The notes under the pieces are model-generated. The model worked only from the letters and a program-made list of their open reading frames with translations, did not search any database and was not told the origin of the DNA. Below, one piece after another: positions 37,913-48,208 of a DNA stretch of 64,000 bases (position 1 is the first letter of the stretch; the number at the start of each line of letters is the position of its first letter). A program made the position numbers and the translations under genes. Origin of the DNA: Kytococcus aerolatus (lineage in GTDB: Bacteria > Actinomycetota > Actinomycetes > Actinomycetales > Dermatophilaceae); the NCBI RefSeq assembly GCF_900187395.1, contig NZ_FYEZ01000002.1, forward strand, positions 372,001 through 436,000. Reading direction: 5' to 3'.

Positions 37913-38967
37913 TCCTCGTCGTGCCCCGGGTCCGTGTCCTCGTCGGACTCCTTGCCGTCGGTCCCGCCCCCGGTCATGTCCTGCCCCTCACCGGCGTCGG
38001 CGTCCTGGGGGGCCTGGGCCTGCTGCGGCTTCCCGCCGGGGACGGCCGGGGCGGTGTTCTCGGTCCAGTCTAGGGTGAGCCCCCGGGCGACGCCGAGCTG
38101 CACGGTCAGCAGGTGCACCCACTGGGCGTCGTCGGCGTGGTCGGCCAGCTGCTGGCGCAGCTCCTTGCTCCACCGGTCCAGGAAGTGCAGGAAGCGCTTC
38201 GGGCGCTCCTCGAGGTCCATGACCTCCCGCGGCATCTCGTAGGCGATCTGCTGTCGGTCGCCGGCGTCCCCCGCCAGGGCGGACACCACGGTCCGCAGCT
38301 GCTCGAGGTGCTTGATGCGTCGCCGGCTCCAGTAGCGCATCTCCGCGGCCAGGCGGGTGGTGAGGACCTCCATCGCCCAGGTGACCTCGTGGAGGGTGCC
38401 GATCGTGGCGGCGGCCGGGACCGCGGCGCCGTCGGGCACGGAGGGCAGGGGGCTGAGCGGGTGCAGGGCGTGGTTGGCCCCGAGCCACCAGGCGACCATC
38501 TCGGTGACGAGCTCGGAGTGCTCGCCGGCCTCGTGGAGGCGGGGGAGGAGGAGCTCGGCCTCCCGGCGGAGCTGGTCGGCGACGTCGCGGTTCGTCCGCG
38601 ACTTCTCGATCTCCTTCTCGTCGATCTCCACGCCCCCGGTGATCGTCATGAGCTCCTTCACCTGGGCCTGGAGCCCCTCGGTGACCCACCGGGTGCCGGA
38701 CCCGTTGGCCAGCGAGGAACGCATCACGCGGCGTGCCGCGCCCTGCAGGTCGCGCAGGAGGGCGTCTGCGGTGGAGGCCCCCTCGGCGCCCTTCTCGCCA
38801 CCCTCGCTGGGCGCGGCGTCCTCCTCCAGGCGGATCCCGCACCCGGCCAGCCCGGCCGGCGCGAGGAGTCCGAGCAGGCCGAGGCGCAGCGCGGCGCGGC
38901 GGGAGCTCCCGGTGGGAGCAGCGCCGTGGGAGGAGCGGGTGTGGCGGAGAACGGTGCGGTCGATCAC
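37909..38967 (-). CDS. Lipoprotein, DUF4439/ferritin-like region suspected
   Basis: 352 residues, GTG start. SRRAALRLGLLGLLAPAGLAGCG combines a twin-arginine pair with a lipobox. The body is almost all helical: an acidic Glu/Lys-rich start, HEAGEHSELVTEMVAWWLGANHALHPL, then ATIGTLHEVTWAMEVLTTRLAAE. A ferritin-like DUF4439 protein commonly sits next to rimP in actinobacteria, and this has the right place, signal and helical pattern, but I cannot confirm the metal residues. An acidic tail ends DTDPGHDEE. Heads the operon with two CapA-like genes. Confidence 0.65.
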   Translation of the reverse strand: MIDRTVLRHTRSSHGAAPTGSSRRAALRLGLLGLLAPAGLAGCGIRLEEDAAPSEGGEKGAEGASTADALLRDLQGAARRVMRSSLANGSGTRWVTEGLQAQVKELMTITGGVEIDEKEIEKSRTNRDVADQLRREAELLLPRLHEAGEHSELVTEMVAWWLGANHALHPLSPLPSVPDGAAVPAAATIGTLHEVTWAMEVLTTRLAAEMRYWSRRRIKHLEQLRTVVSALAGDAGDRQQIAYEMPREVMDLEERPKRFLHFLDRWSKELRQQLADHADDAQWVHLLTVQLGVARGLTLDWTENTAPAVPGGKPQQAQAPQDADAGEGQDMTGGGTDGKESDEDTDPGHDEE

Positions 38968-39149
38968 GCGGGCATCTTGTCACGAGACCGCCCCTCCCAC
39001 CGTCGTGGCTGGCCGGTGCGTGCCCTCCGCCGGTAGAGTCAGCGGTCCCCGTGCTCCGGGGGTGGCCCCCGCCGGCGGGCCACGACAACCGCTGGTCATT
39101 CGAGAACACCTCGGCCCCCGTCGTGCTGGTGCCGAGACCGGGAGGCACC

Positions 39150-39653
39150 GTGTCCACAGAGGAACGCACCGAGAAGGTCCTGGGTCTCTCCCGGGAGGCG
39201 CTCGTCCCCATCGGGCTCGAGGTCCGCGAGGTGGAGATCACCCCCGCGGGGCGGCGGACCGTGGTCCGGGTGCTCGTGGAGCGGCCCCTCCCGGACCCCG
39301 ACGACGGCGTGACGCCGGTGGAGCCGGTGGACCTCGACCAGGTGGCCGACGCGACCCAGCTGGTGAGCGCCGCGATCGACGCGGACGACCCCTTCGGCGC
39401 GCAGCCCTACACGCTCGAGGTGAGCTCCCCGGGGGTCGACCGCCCCCTCACCGAGCTCGCCCACTACCGCCGCGCCGTCGGCCGCCTCGTGGAGCTCCGG
39501 GGGGTCGAGGGCACCGAGCCCCGTACCGCCCGGGTCCTGCGTGTGGAGGACGAGCTGATCGTGCTGGCCGATGACGCCGCCGAGGGCGGGGAGCGGAGCT
39601 GCACCCTCGCCGAGGCCGGGACCGGCACGGTCCAGGTCGAGTTCCGCCGCTGA
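39150..39653 (+). CDS. rimP: Ribosome maturation factor RimP
   Basis: 167 residues from GTG 39150 (GGGAGG five bases upstream). N-terminal domain with [23 protein letters not shown], then [22 protein letters not shown], the RimP signature, and an Sm-like C-terminal domain ending GTVQVEFRR. Needed for 30S maturation. First gene of rimP-nusA-ylxR-infB. Confidence 0.95.
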   Translation: MSTEERTEKVLGLSREALVPIGLEVREVEITPAGRRTVVRVLVERPLPDPDDGVTPVEPVDLDQVADATQLVSAAIDADDPFGAQPYTLEVSSPGVDRPLTELAHYRRAVGRLVELRGVEGTEPRTARVLRVEDELIVLADDAAEGGERSCTLAEAGTGTVQVEFRR

Positions 39654-39681
39654 CCCCCAGACACCCACCCCAGGAGAAGAC

Positions 39682-40710
39682 ATGAAGATCGACATGGCCG
39701 TGCTGCGCGAGCTGGAGCGCGAGCGGGAGATCCCGCTGGACGTGCTCGTCCCCGCGCTGGAGAACGCCCTGCTGCAGGCCTACCAGCACGAGGCCGGTGG
39801 ACGACGCAACGCGCGGGTGGAGCTCGACCGCCGCACCGGGGAGACCGTGGTCTGGGCGCGCGAGGACGCCCCGCTGCTGGAGGACGGCACGCGGGGGGAG
39901 GCTGGCCCCGAGTTCGACGACACCCCGAAGGACTTCGGACGCGTGGCCGCGTTCACGGTGCGCCAGGTGATCCGGCAGCGCCTGCGGGACATCGAGGACG
40001 AGGCCGTCCTGGGCGACTTCAAGGGGCGGGAGGGCGACATCGTCACCGGTGTGGTCCAGCAGAGCAACGACCCGCACGGCGTGCACGTCGACCTGGGCAC
40101 TGTCGAGGGACTGCTCGGGAAGTCCGAGCAGGTGCCGCTGGAGGAGTACAACCACGGCGACCGGCTGCGCTGCTACGTCATCCATGTGAAGCGCGGGCAG
40201 AAGGGCCCGAGCATCGGTCTGAGCCGCACCCACCCCAACCTCGTGCGCAAGCTCTTCGCCCTGGAGGTCCCCGAGGTCGCCGACGGCACCGTGAAGATCG
40301 AGTCGATCGCCCGCGAGGCCGGCCACCGTTCCAAGGTCGCGGTGCGGGCCACCCGGGCAGGGCTCAACGCCAAGGGAGCCTGCATCGGCCCGATGGGTGG
40401 CCGGGTGCGCGCGGTGATGAACGAGCTGCAGGGGGAGAAGATCGACCTCGTCGACTTCGACGAGGACCCCGCGAAGTTCGTGGCGGCCGCCCTCTCGCCG
40501 GCCTCCGTGGTCTCGGTGGAGGTCGTCGACGAGAAGACCCGCTCGGCGCGCGTTCGGGTCCCGGTGCACCAGCTCTCCCTGGCGATCGGCAAGGAGGGGC
40601 AGAACGCCCGGCTGGCCGCCCGCCTCACCGGATGGCGGATCGACATCCAGCCCGACAGCTCCTCCGAGGGTGCCGCACCGGCCGCCCCGGAGGCCCCCGC
40701 TGCGGGGTGA
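39682..40710 (+). CDS. nusA: Transcription termination/antitermination factor NusA
   Basis: 342 residues, the short actinobacterial form without the C-terminal acidic repeats of E. coli. N-terminal RNA polymerase-binding domain (to ~135), S1 domain ([23 protein letters not shown]), then KH1 and KH2 with [20 protein letters not shown] and [28 protein letters not shown] ribosome binding site at 39671. 28 bases after rimP. Confidence 0.97.
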   Translation: MKIDMAVLRELEREREIPLDVLVPALENALLQAYQHEAGGRRNARVELDRRTGETVVWAREDAPLLEDGTRGEAGPEFDDTPKDFGRVAAFTVRQVIRQRLRDIEDEAVLGDFKGREGDIVTGVVQQSNDPHGVHVDLGTVEGLLGKSEQVPLEEYNHGDRLRCYVIHVKRGQKGPSIGLSRTHPNLVRKLFALEVPEVADGTVKIESIAREAGHRSKVAVRATRAGLNAKGACIGPMGGRVRAVMNELQGEKIDLVDFDEDPAKFVAAALSPASVVSVEVVDEKTRSARVRVPVHQLSLAIGKEGQNARLAARLTGWRIDIQPDSSSEGAAPAAPEAPAAG

Positions 40711-40763
40711 GTCCCACGGGTGGTGCAGGCGCCGCGGTGGGGTTCTCCCGCCGAGGCGTTAGA

Positions 40764-41156
40764 ATGAGTGGTCCGGCCTCTTCCCGAGGAGCCCGTGCGC
40801 ACGTCCCGATGCGGACCTGCGTGGGGTGTCGTGGGAGGGCGCCGGCCTCGACCCTGGTCCGCCTCGCGGTGGACCCGGGGAGCGTCTCCGCCATCGGGCA
40901 GGGCGTTCCGGAGGGTCGAGCACCGTCCGGCATCCCCGTGGTGCCGGACCACGGGCGCAGGCTGCCCGGGCGTGGAGCCCATCTCCACCCCGACCCGGCG
41001 TGCGTCGAGAAGGCCGTCACCCGACGTGCCATCCCGCGAGCCCTCCGGCTCGCGGGCGCGGCCGATCTCTCCGCGGTGGAACGGTGGGCAGCAGAGCTCG
41101 CCGGCCCGGAGGACCGGACTGGAGGAACTGACATGGAAGCGGGACACACGCGATGA
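40764..41156 (+). CDS. YlxR/RnpM family RNA-binding protein
   Basis: 130 residues from ATG 40764. MRTCVGCRGRAPASTLVRLAV is the YlxR signature, followed by GRRLPGRGAHLHPDPACVEKAV. In Bacillus the homologue modulates RNase P. A TAGAAT box at 40760-40765 overlaps this ATG; a transcript from it would use the ATG at 40809, right before the signature, so two start forms are possible. Unusually, its stop lies in a chain of tiny overlapping ORFs that leads to infB. Confidence 0.88.
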   Translation: MSGPASSRGARAHVPMRTCVGCRGRAPASTLVRLAVDPGSVSAIGQGVPEGRAPSGIPVVPDHGRRLPGRGAHLHPDPACVEKAVTRRAIPRALRLAGAADLSAVERWAAELAGPEDRTGGTDMEAGHTR

Positions 41157-41195
41157 GCACCCGATGAGTACTCAGCGATGAGCACCCAGCACTGA
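41153..41195 (+). other. Three overlapping ATGA minicistrons between ylxR and infB
   Basis: ATG 41153 overlaps the ylxR stop and reads M-S-T-R-stop (41153-41167). Its stop overlaps ATG 41164, which reads M-S-T-Q-R-stop (to 41181). That stop overlaps ATG 41178, which reads M-S-T-Q-H-stop (to 41195). The DNA is three imperfect copies of a GATGAGCACCC-like unit. No ribosome binding site precedes the later copies. Confidence 0.6.
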
Positions 41196-41206
41196 CAACG
41201 GCCCCG

Positions 41207-41233
41207 CCTGCCTGGCGAGGGCCAGACAGGAGA
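41207..41233 (+). promoter_or_regulatory. Hairpin overlapping the infB ribosome binding site
   Basis: CCTG-C-CTGGC (41207-41216) can pair with GCCAG-A-CAGG (41221-41230), with one C/A mismatch and loop GAGG. The right arm contains AGG of the AGGAGA ribosome binding site (41228-41233), so folding would hide the infB start. Confidence 0.4.
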
Positions 41234-41236
41234 AAC

Positions 41237-44143
<2,907 letters not shown>

Positions 44144-44261
44144 TCTCGTACGCACCCGGCGGGGCCGGTCCCACCCTTCGGTGGGGCCGGCCCCGCTGGG
44201 TTAGCGTTTCATCCCAGTGCGGCCGCCCGCGGTGGCCCGAACGAGAACTCCAGGAGGAGCC

Positions 44262-44696
44262 ATGGCAGACCCCCAGCGTGCCCGGAAGATCGCCGAGCGC
44301 ATCCGCGACGTCCTCGCCGAGAACCTGGCGGCGGTCGTGAAGGACCCCGACCTGGGGATGGTGACCATCACCGACACCCGCGTGACCCCTGACCTGCAGC
44401 ACGCCACCGTTTTCTGGACCGTGCTCGGCTCAGACGACCAGCGGGAGCTGAGCGCCGAGCTGCTGGAGAAGAACCGCGGCAGGCTGCGCTCGATGGTCGG
44501 CAAGGCCCTCGGCATCCGGCTCACCCCGTCGCTGGAGTTCGTCCACGACGCGCTGCCGGAGGACGCCGCGCACCTGCAGGAGGTGCTGCGGAAGGCCCGT
44601 GAGGAGGACGAGCGCCGGGCGCGGGAGCACGAGGGCGCCCAGTACGCCGGCGACGAGGACCCGTACAAGAAGCCGGCGGATGACTCCGAGGAGTGA
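44262..44696 (+). CDS. rbfA: Ribosome-binding factor A
   Basis: 144 residues from ATG 44262 after AGGAGG. KH-like fold with RARKIAERIRDVLAENL, DPDLGMVTITDTRVTPDLQHATVFW and the RLTPSLEFVHD segment. Late 16S rRNA processing and cold adaptation. An acidic tail of ~30 residues. Overlaps truB by 17 bases. A GGGGCCGG/CCGGCCCC-type hairpin (44161-44193) separates it from infB and may act as a terminator or attenuator. Confidence 0.96.
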   Translation: MADPQRARKIAERIRDVLAENLAAVVKDPDLGMVTITDTRVTPDLQHATVFWTVLGSDDQRELSAELLEKNRGRLRSMVGKALGIRLTPSLEFVHDALPEDAAHLQEVLRKAREEDERRAREHEGAQYAGDEDPYKKPADDSEE

Positions 44697-45684
44697 GCCT
44701 CGGGTCCGCGAGACCCCGGCGCCCGACGGGCTGCTGGTGCTGGACAAGCCGGCCGGCCCCACCTCGCACGACATCGTCTCCCGCTGCCGGTGGCTGTGCG
44801 CCACCCGGAAGGTGGGGCACGCCGGCACCCTGGACCCGATGGCCACCGGGGTGCTCCTCGTGGGTGTCGGGCGGGCGACCCGGCTGCTCACGCACCTGGT
44901 GGGTGCCGACAAGACCTACTCCGCGACCGTGCGGCTGGGGGAGGGGACGCACACGGAGGACGCCCAGGGCGACCTGTTGACCTCCCCGGGGCTCGAGCAC
45001 CTGGGCGGCGCGGCCGCGCTCCGGCCCGCGAGCAGCATGCTGCAGGAGGCCGTGAGCGGCCTGACCGGCGACATCCAGCAGGCCCCCAGCGCGGTGAGCG
45101 CCATCAAGGTGGATGGGCGCCGAGCCCACGAGCGGGTGCGGGCGGGGGAGGAGGTCACCCTCGAGGCACGCCCCGTGACCGTCCACTCCTTCGACCTGCT
45201 CGACGCCCGCGCGGCCACGGGCGTCAGCGGCACCGAGGTGCTCGACCTCGACATCAAGGTCAGGGTTTCCTCGGGCACCTACGTCCGTGCCCTGGCGCGG
45301 GACCTGGGCCTCGCGCTGGGTTCCGCCGGGCACCTCGTCGCCCTCCGGCGGGAGGCCGTGGGGCCCTTCGCCCTGGCCGACGCCACGCCGGTCGGCGAGC
45401 TCGTCGAGGCCCGGGAAGGGGGTCGACCTCCGGTGGAGACCCCGGTCCTGTCGATGGGGGACGTCGCTCGCCGGACCCTCCCCTGCGTGGAGGTCTCCGA
45501 GCGCGCCGCCCGGGGGCTGCGCAACGGGTCGCCCGTCCCCTTCGGCGAGGGGCGCGGGGTGGTCGCGCAGGAGCTGTCGGAGGGACGGCCGGTGGGCCTC
45601 CTGGACGCCGCCGGGGAGCTGCTCGCCGTCGCGGTCGCGGCGGGGGAGCGCTGGCAGCCCCGCACCGTCTTCGCCGCGGCCTGA
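44680..45684 (+). CDS. truB: tRNA pseudouridine(55) synthase TruB
   Basis: 334 residues from ATG 44680, inside the end of rbfA. LVLDKPAGPTSHDIVSR and KVGHAGTLDPMATGVLLVGVGRATR hold the catalytic Asp (GTLDP); KTYSATVRLGEGTHTEDAQG and SSGTYVRALARDLG follow. Makes the T-loop pseudouridine. The C-terminal PUA-like part is short. The 17-base overlap suggests tight coupling with rbfA. Confidence 0.97.
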   Translation: MTPRSEPRVRETPAPDGLLVLDKPAGPTSHDIVSRCRWLCATRKVGHAGTLDPMATGVLLVGVGRATRLLTHLVGADKTYSATVRLGEGTHTEDAQGDLLTSPGLEHLGGAAALRPASSMLQEAVSGLTGDIQQAPSAVSAIKVDGRRAHERVRAGEEVTLEARPVTVHSFDLLDARAATGVSGTEVLDLDIKVRVSSGTYVRALARDLGLALGSAGHLVALRREAVGPFALADATPVGELVEAREGGRPPVETPVLSMGDVARRTLPCVEVSERAARGLRNGSPVPFGEGRGVVAQELSEGRPVGLLDAAGELLAVAVAAGERWQPRTVFAAA

Positions 45685-45696
45685 GGACGCGGGACG

Positions 45697-45709
45697 TAGA
45701 CTGCGCGAC
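45697..45709 (+). promoter_or_regulatory. TAGACT box 7 bases before ribF
   Basis: TAGACT at 45697-45702, then seven bases and the ribF GTG: leaderless arrangement within the truB-ribF gap. Confidence 0.5.
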
Positions 45710-46666
45710 GTGCTGAGACTGACCCACCCCGACCAGCTCCCCGAGCCGCTTCGGCAGCGGGGGACCGTCGTCACCATCGGCACCTTCGACGGGTTGCACC
45801 GCGGCCACCGTGCCCTGCTCGGCCGGGTGACGGCGCTGGCCGCCGAGCGGGACCTGGCGTCCGTGGCCCTGACCTTCCACCCCCACCCGCTCGAGGTGCT
45901 CCATCCCGAGCGCTGCCCGGAGATGATCGTGAGCACCGGGCAGCGGCTCGACCTGCTCGAGTCCGTGGGCCTCGACGTCGCCGTCGCCCAGCAGTTCACC
46001 GTCGAGCTGGCGCAGCAGTCGCCCCGCGAGTTCGTGGAGGGGACCTACGTCCGGGACCTCGGCGCGCGGGCCGTGGTCGTCGGGCGGGACTCCCGCTTCG
46101 GCCGGGGGAATGTCGGCACGGTCGACATCCTCCGTGAGCTGGGCGAGGAGCTGGGCTTCGAGACGGTGGTCCTGGACGACGTCGGGGACGAGGCCGTCGA
46201 GCGGTGGTCCTCCACCGCCGTTCGTGCCGCCCTGGCCCGGGGGGAGGTCGACGAGGCGGCCCGTCAGCTCGGCCGGCTCCACGCGCTGCGGGGCACGGTC
46301 GTCCACGGTGAGCACCGGGGACGCGAGCTGGGCTTCCCGACCGCGAACCTCTCGGCGGACACCGAGGGGCTGGTCCCCGCTGACGGTGTGTACGCCGGCT
46401 GGCTCGTGCGCTGCGACCTGCCCGCGGGGGCCGCCGACGCGCGCCTGCCGGCGGCGGTGAGCGTGGGGACCAACCCGACCTTCGACGGGCAGCGCCGCAC
46501 CGTGGAGGCCCACGTCCTGGACCGGAGCGACTTGGACCTCTACGGCGAGCCGGTGAGCATCGAGCTCGTCGAGCGGTTGCGGGGCATGGAGCGCTTCGAC
46601 GGCGTCCCGGCCCTCGTGGAGCAGATGGCGCTGGACGTCCAGCGCGCCCGGGAGGCGCTCGCATGA
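45710..46666 (+). CDS. ribF: Bifunctional riboflavin kinase/FMN adenylyltransferase
   Basis: 318 residues, GTG start. N-terminal FAD synthetase domain with VTIGTFDGLHRGHRAL and later FGRGNVGTVD; STAVRAALARGEV links to the riboflavin kinase domain with HGEHRGRELGFPTANL and VSVGTNPTFDGQRRTVEAHVLD. Makes FMN and FAD. The actinobacterial truB-ribF order is kept. Its stop overlaps the rodA start (ATGA). Confidence 0.97.
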   Translation: MLRLTHPDQLPEPLRQRGTVVTIGTFDGLHRGHRALLGRVTALAAERDLASVALTFHPHPLEVLHPERCPEMIVSTGQRLDLLESVGLDVAVAQQFTVELAQQSPREFVEGTYVRDLGARAVVVGRDSRFGRGNVGTVDILRELGEELGFETVVLDDVGDEAVERWSSTAVRAALARGEVDEAARQLGRLHALRGTVVHGEHRGRELGFPTANLSADTEGLVPADGVYAGWLVRCDLPAGAADARLPAAVSVGTNPTFDGQRRTVEAHVLDRSDLDLYGEPVSIELVERLRGMERFDGVPALVEQMALDVQRAREALA

Positions 46667-47928
46667 GCGGCCCCTGGCCCGAGCCGGTCCCGAGCTCCCG
46701 CCCCGAGCACTCCCGGGCCGCGGTGGGCTCGGTCCTCGAGGAGACCCCGCACGCCGAGGTGCCCCACCGGTACGCCGCGCCCGAGGGGGCCCGCAGCCCG
46801 GGGAGCTTCCCCCCGGAACCCCGGGGGGCCATGCACCTCCTGGGCCACTCGGACTGGCCCCTGCTCGGTGCCTCGCTGGCGCTGAGCCTGTTCGGCGCGG
46901 CCATGGTCTTCAGCGCCACGAATGTCGACGCCGGCGCGGCCACCGGGGTGCGGCACGTGCTCAACATGCTGGTCGGGATCGTGCTGTGCGTGGTGCTCTC
47001 GCGGCTCGACGTCTACCGGCTGCGCCCCTTCACCCCGCTGGCGGTGCTGCTGGGGTGGGCGGGGCTGGTCCTGGTGGTGCTGATCGGCACGACCATCGCC
47101 GGCGCCAAGAGCTGGATCAGCATCGGCGGGTTCACCATCCAGCCCACCGAGTTCATGAAGGTCGCCCTGTGCCTGGGCCTGGCCGCGGCGCTCAGCCACC
47201 GGTTGCGGCCGCAGGTGGCGGCCCCCGGTTTCTGGAAGGTCGTGCTGGCCTGGGCGCTGGCCCTGTTCACCATCGGCCTGGTGATGCTCCAGCCGGATCT
47301 CGGGTCGGCCCTGGTGATCGGGGCGATGGCGCTGGGGGTGGTCTCCCTGTCGGGGGTGAACCGGTGGTGGATCCTGGGCACCGTGCTGGGGGCCGTGACG
47401 GTCGCCACCGTGGCCATCCGCGGGGGATTCCTCGCCGAGCACCAGATGGCCCGCCTCACGAGCTTCCTGAACCCGGAGGACGACCCGCTCAACACGGGTT
47501 TCCAGATGATCCAGTCGCGCAACGCGATCGGCTCCGGGGGAGTCTTCGGCCAGGGCTACCTGCAGGGCGCGCAGACCCAGAGCGGGTACCTGCCCGTGGC
47601 CGACAGCGACTTCATCTTCGCGGTGATCGGCGAGGAGCTTGGGCTGGTCGGCGGGGCGGTCACGGTGGGGCTCATCGCCTTCATCGTCCTGCGGACCCTG
47701 TCCATCGCCCAGCGCACGACCGACGTCTTCCCCCGACTCGTCCTCGTGGGGGTGGCCACGTGGTTCGGCGTCCAGTCCTTCGAGAACATCGGTATGACCA
47801 TGGGCACCATGCCCATGACGGGTGTGCCGCTGCCCTTCGTGAGCTACGGAGGAACCTCCATGTTCGCCTGCTGGATGGGCATCGGGCTCGTGAACGCCGT
47901 CGCCATCGCCCAGCGCAAGGAGCGTTGA
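46663..47928 (+). CDS. rodA: RodA-type SEDS peptidoglycan glycosyltransferase
   Basis: 421 residues; a ~60-residue Pro-rich cytoplasmic N-terminus, then ten helices. SEDS motifs: GAKSWISIGGFTIQPTEFMKVAL, MLQPDLGSALV with the catalytic-type Asp, ARLTSFLNPEDDPLNTGFQ, and the C-terminal FENIGMTMGTMPMTGVPLPFVSYGGTS. It polymerises lipid II with a partner class B PBP. In rod-shaped relatives mreBCD and a PBP2 gene lie directly upstream; none are here, and rodA is joined to ribF by ATGA instead. FtsW is the alternative name but the rne neighbourhood favours RodA. Confidence 0.9.
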   Translation: MSGPWPEPVPSSRPEHSRAAVGSVLEETPHAEVPHRYAAPEGARSPGSFPPEPRGAMHLLGHSDWPLLGASLALSLFGAAMVFSATNVDAGAATGVRHVLNMLVGIVLCVVLSRLDVYRLRPFTPLAVLLGWAGLVLVVLIGTTIAGAKSWISIGGFTIQPTEFMKVALCLGLAAALSHRLRPQVAAPGFWKVVLAWALALFTIGLVMLQPDLGSALVIGAMALGVVSLSGVNRWWILGTVLGAVTVATVAIRGGFLAEHQMARLTSFLNPEDDPLNTGFQMIQSRNAIGSGGVFGQGYLQGAQTQSGYLPVADSDFIFAVIGEELGLVGGAVTVGLIAFIVLRTLSIAQRTTDVFPRLVLVGVATWFGVQSFENIGMTMGTMPMTGVPLPFVSYGGTSMFACWMGIGLVNAVAIAQRKER

Positions 47929-48208
47929 GATCCACGGGGCCGGTCCTCGTTCCCGAGCGATGTGCGAGACTTGGGTCCGGTTCGTGCGCCAGCACCCCTG
48001 AGCACGCACCCGACCAGCGTTCTCCGCACGAGGTGGGGCGCGGTCGGCGGAACGGTGCCGCGCCACGCGCGAGCCGCCCGTAACCCAGACTTTCGAGGCC
48101 GCGCACGGACGCGGCGAGAACGGCCACCCGGCCGATCGCACGGAGCGGAGCGAGAACGCCACCCGCCCGGGGGTGCCGATCGGACCGGTGGGCGGAGAGG
48201 TGTCCCAC
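47929..48208 (+). promoter_or_regulatory. 280-base leader of rne
   Basis: No ORF I can support. GC-rich with repeated GCGGCGAGAACG and GAGCGGAGCGAGAACG elements (about 48112 and 48141) and several possible stems. In proteobacteria the rne leader lets RNase E control its own mRNA; a similar use here is inference. Confidence 0.3.
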
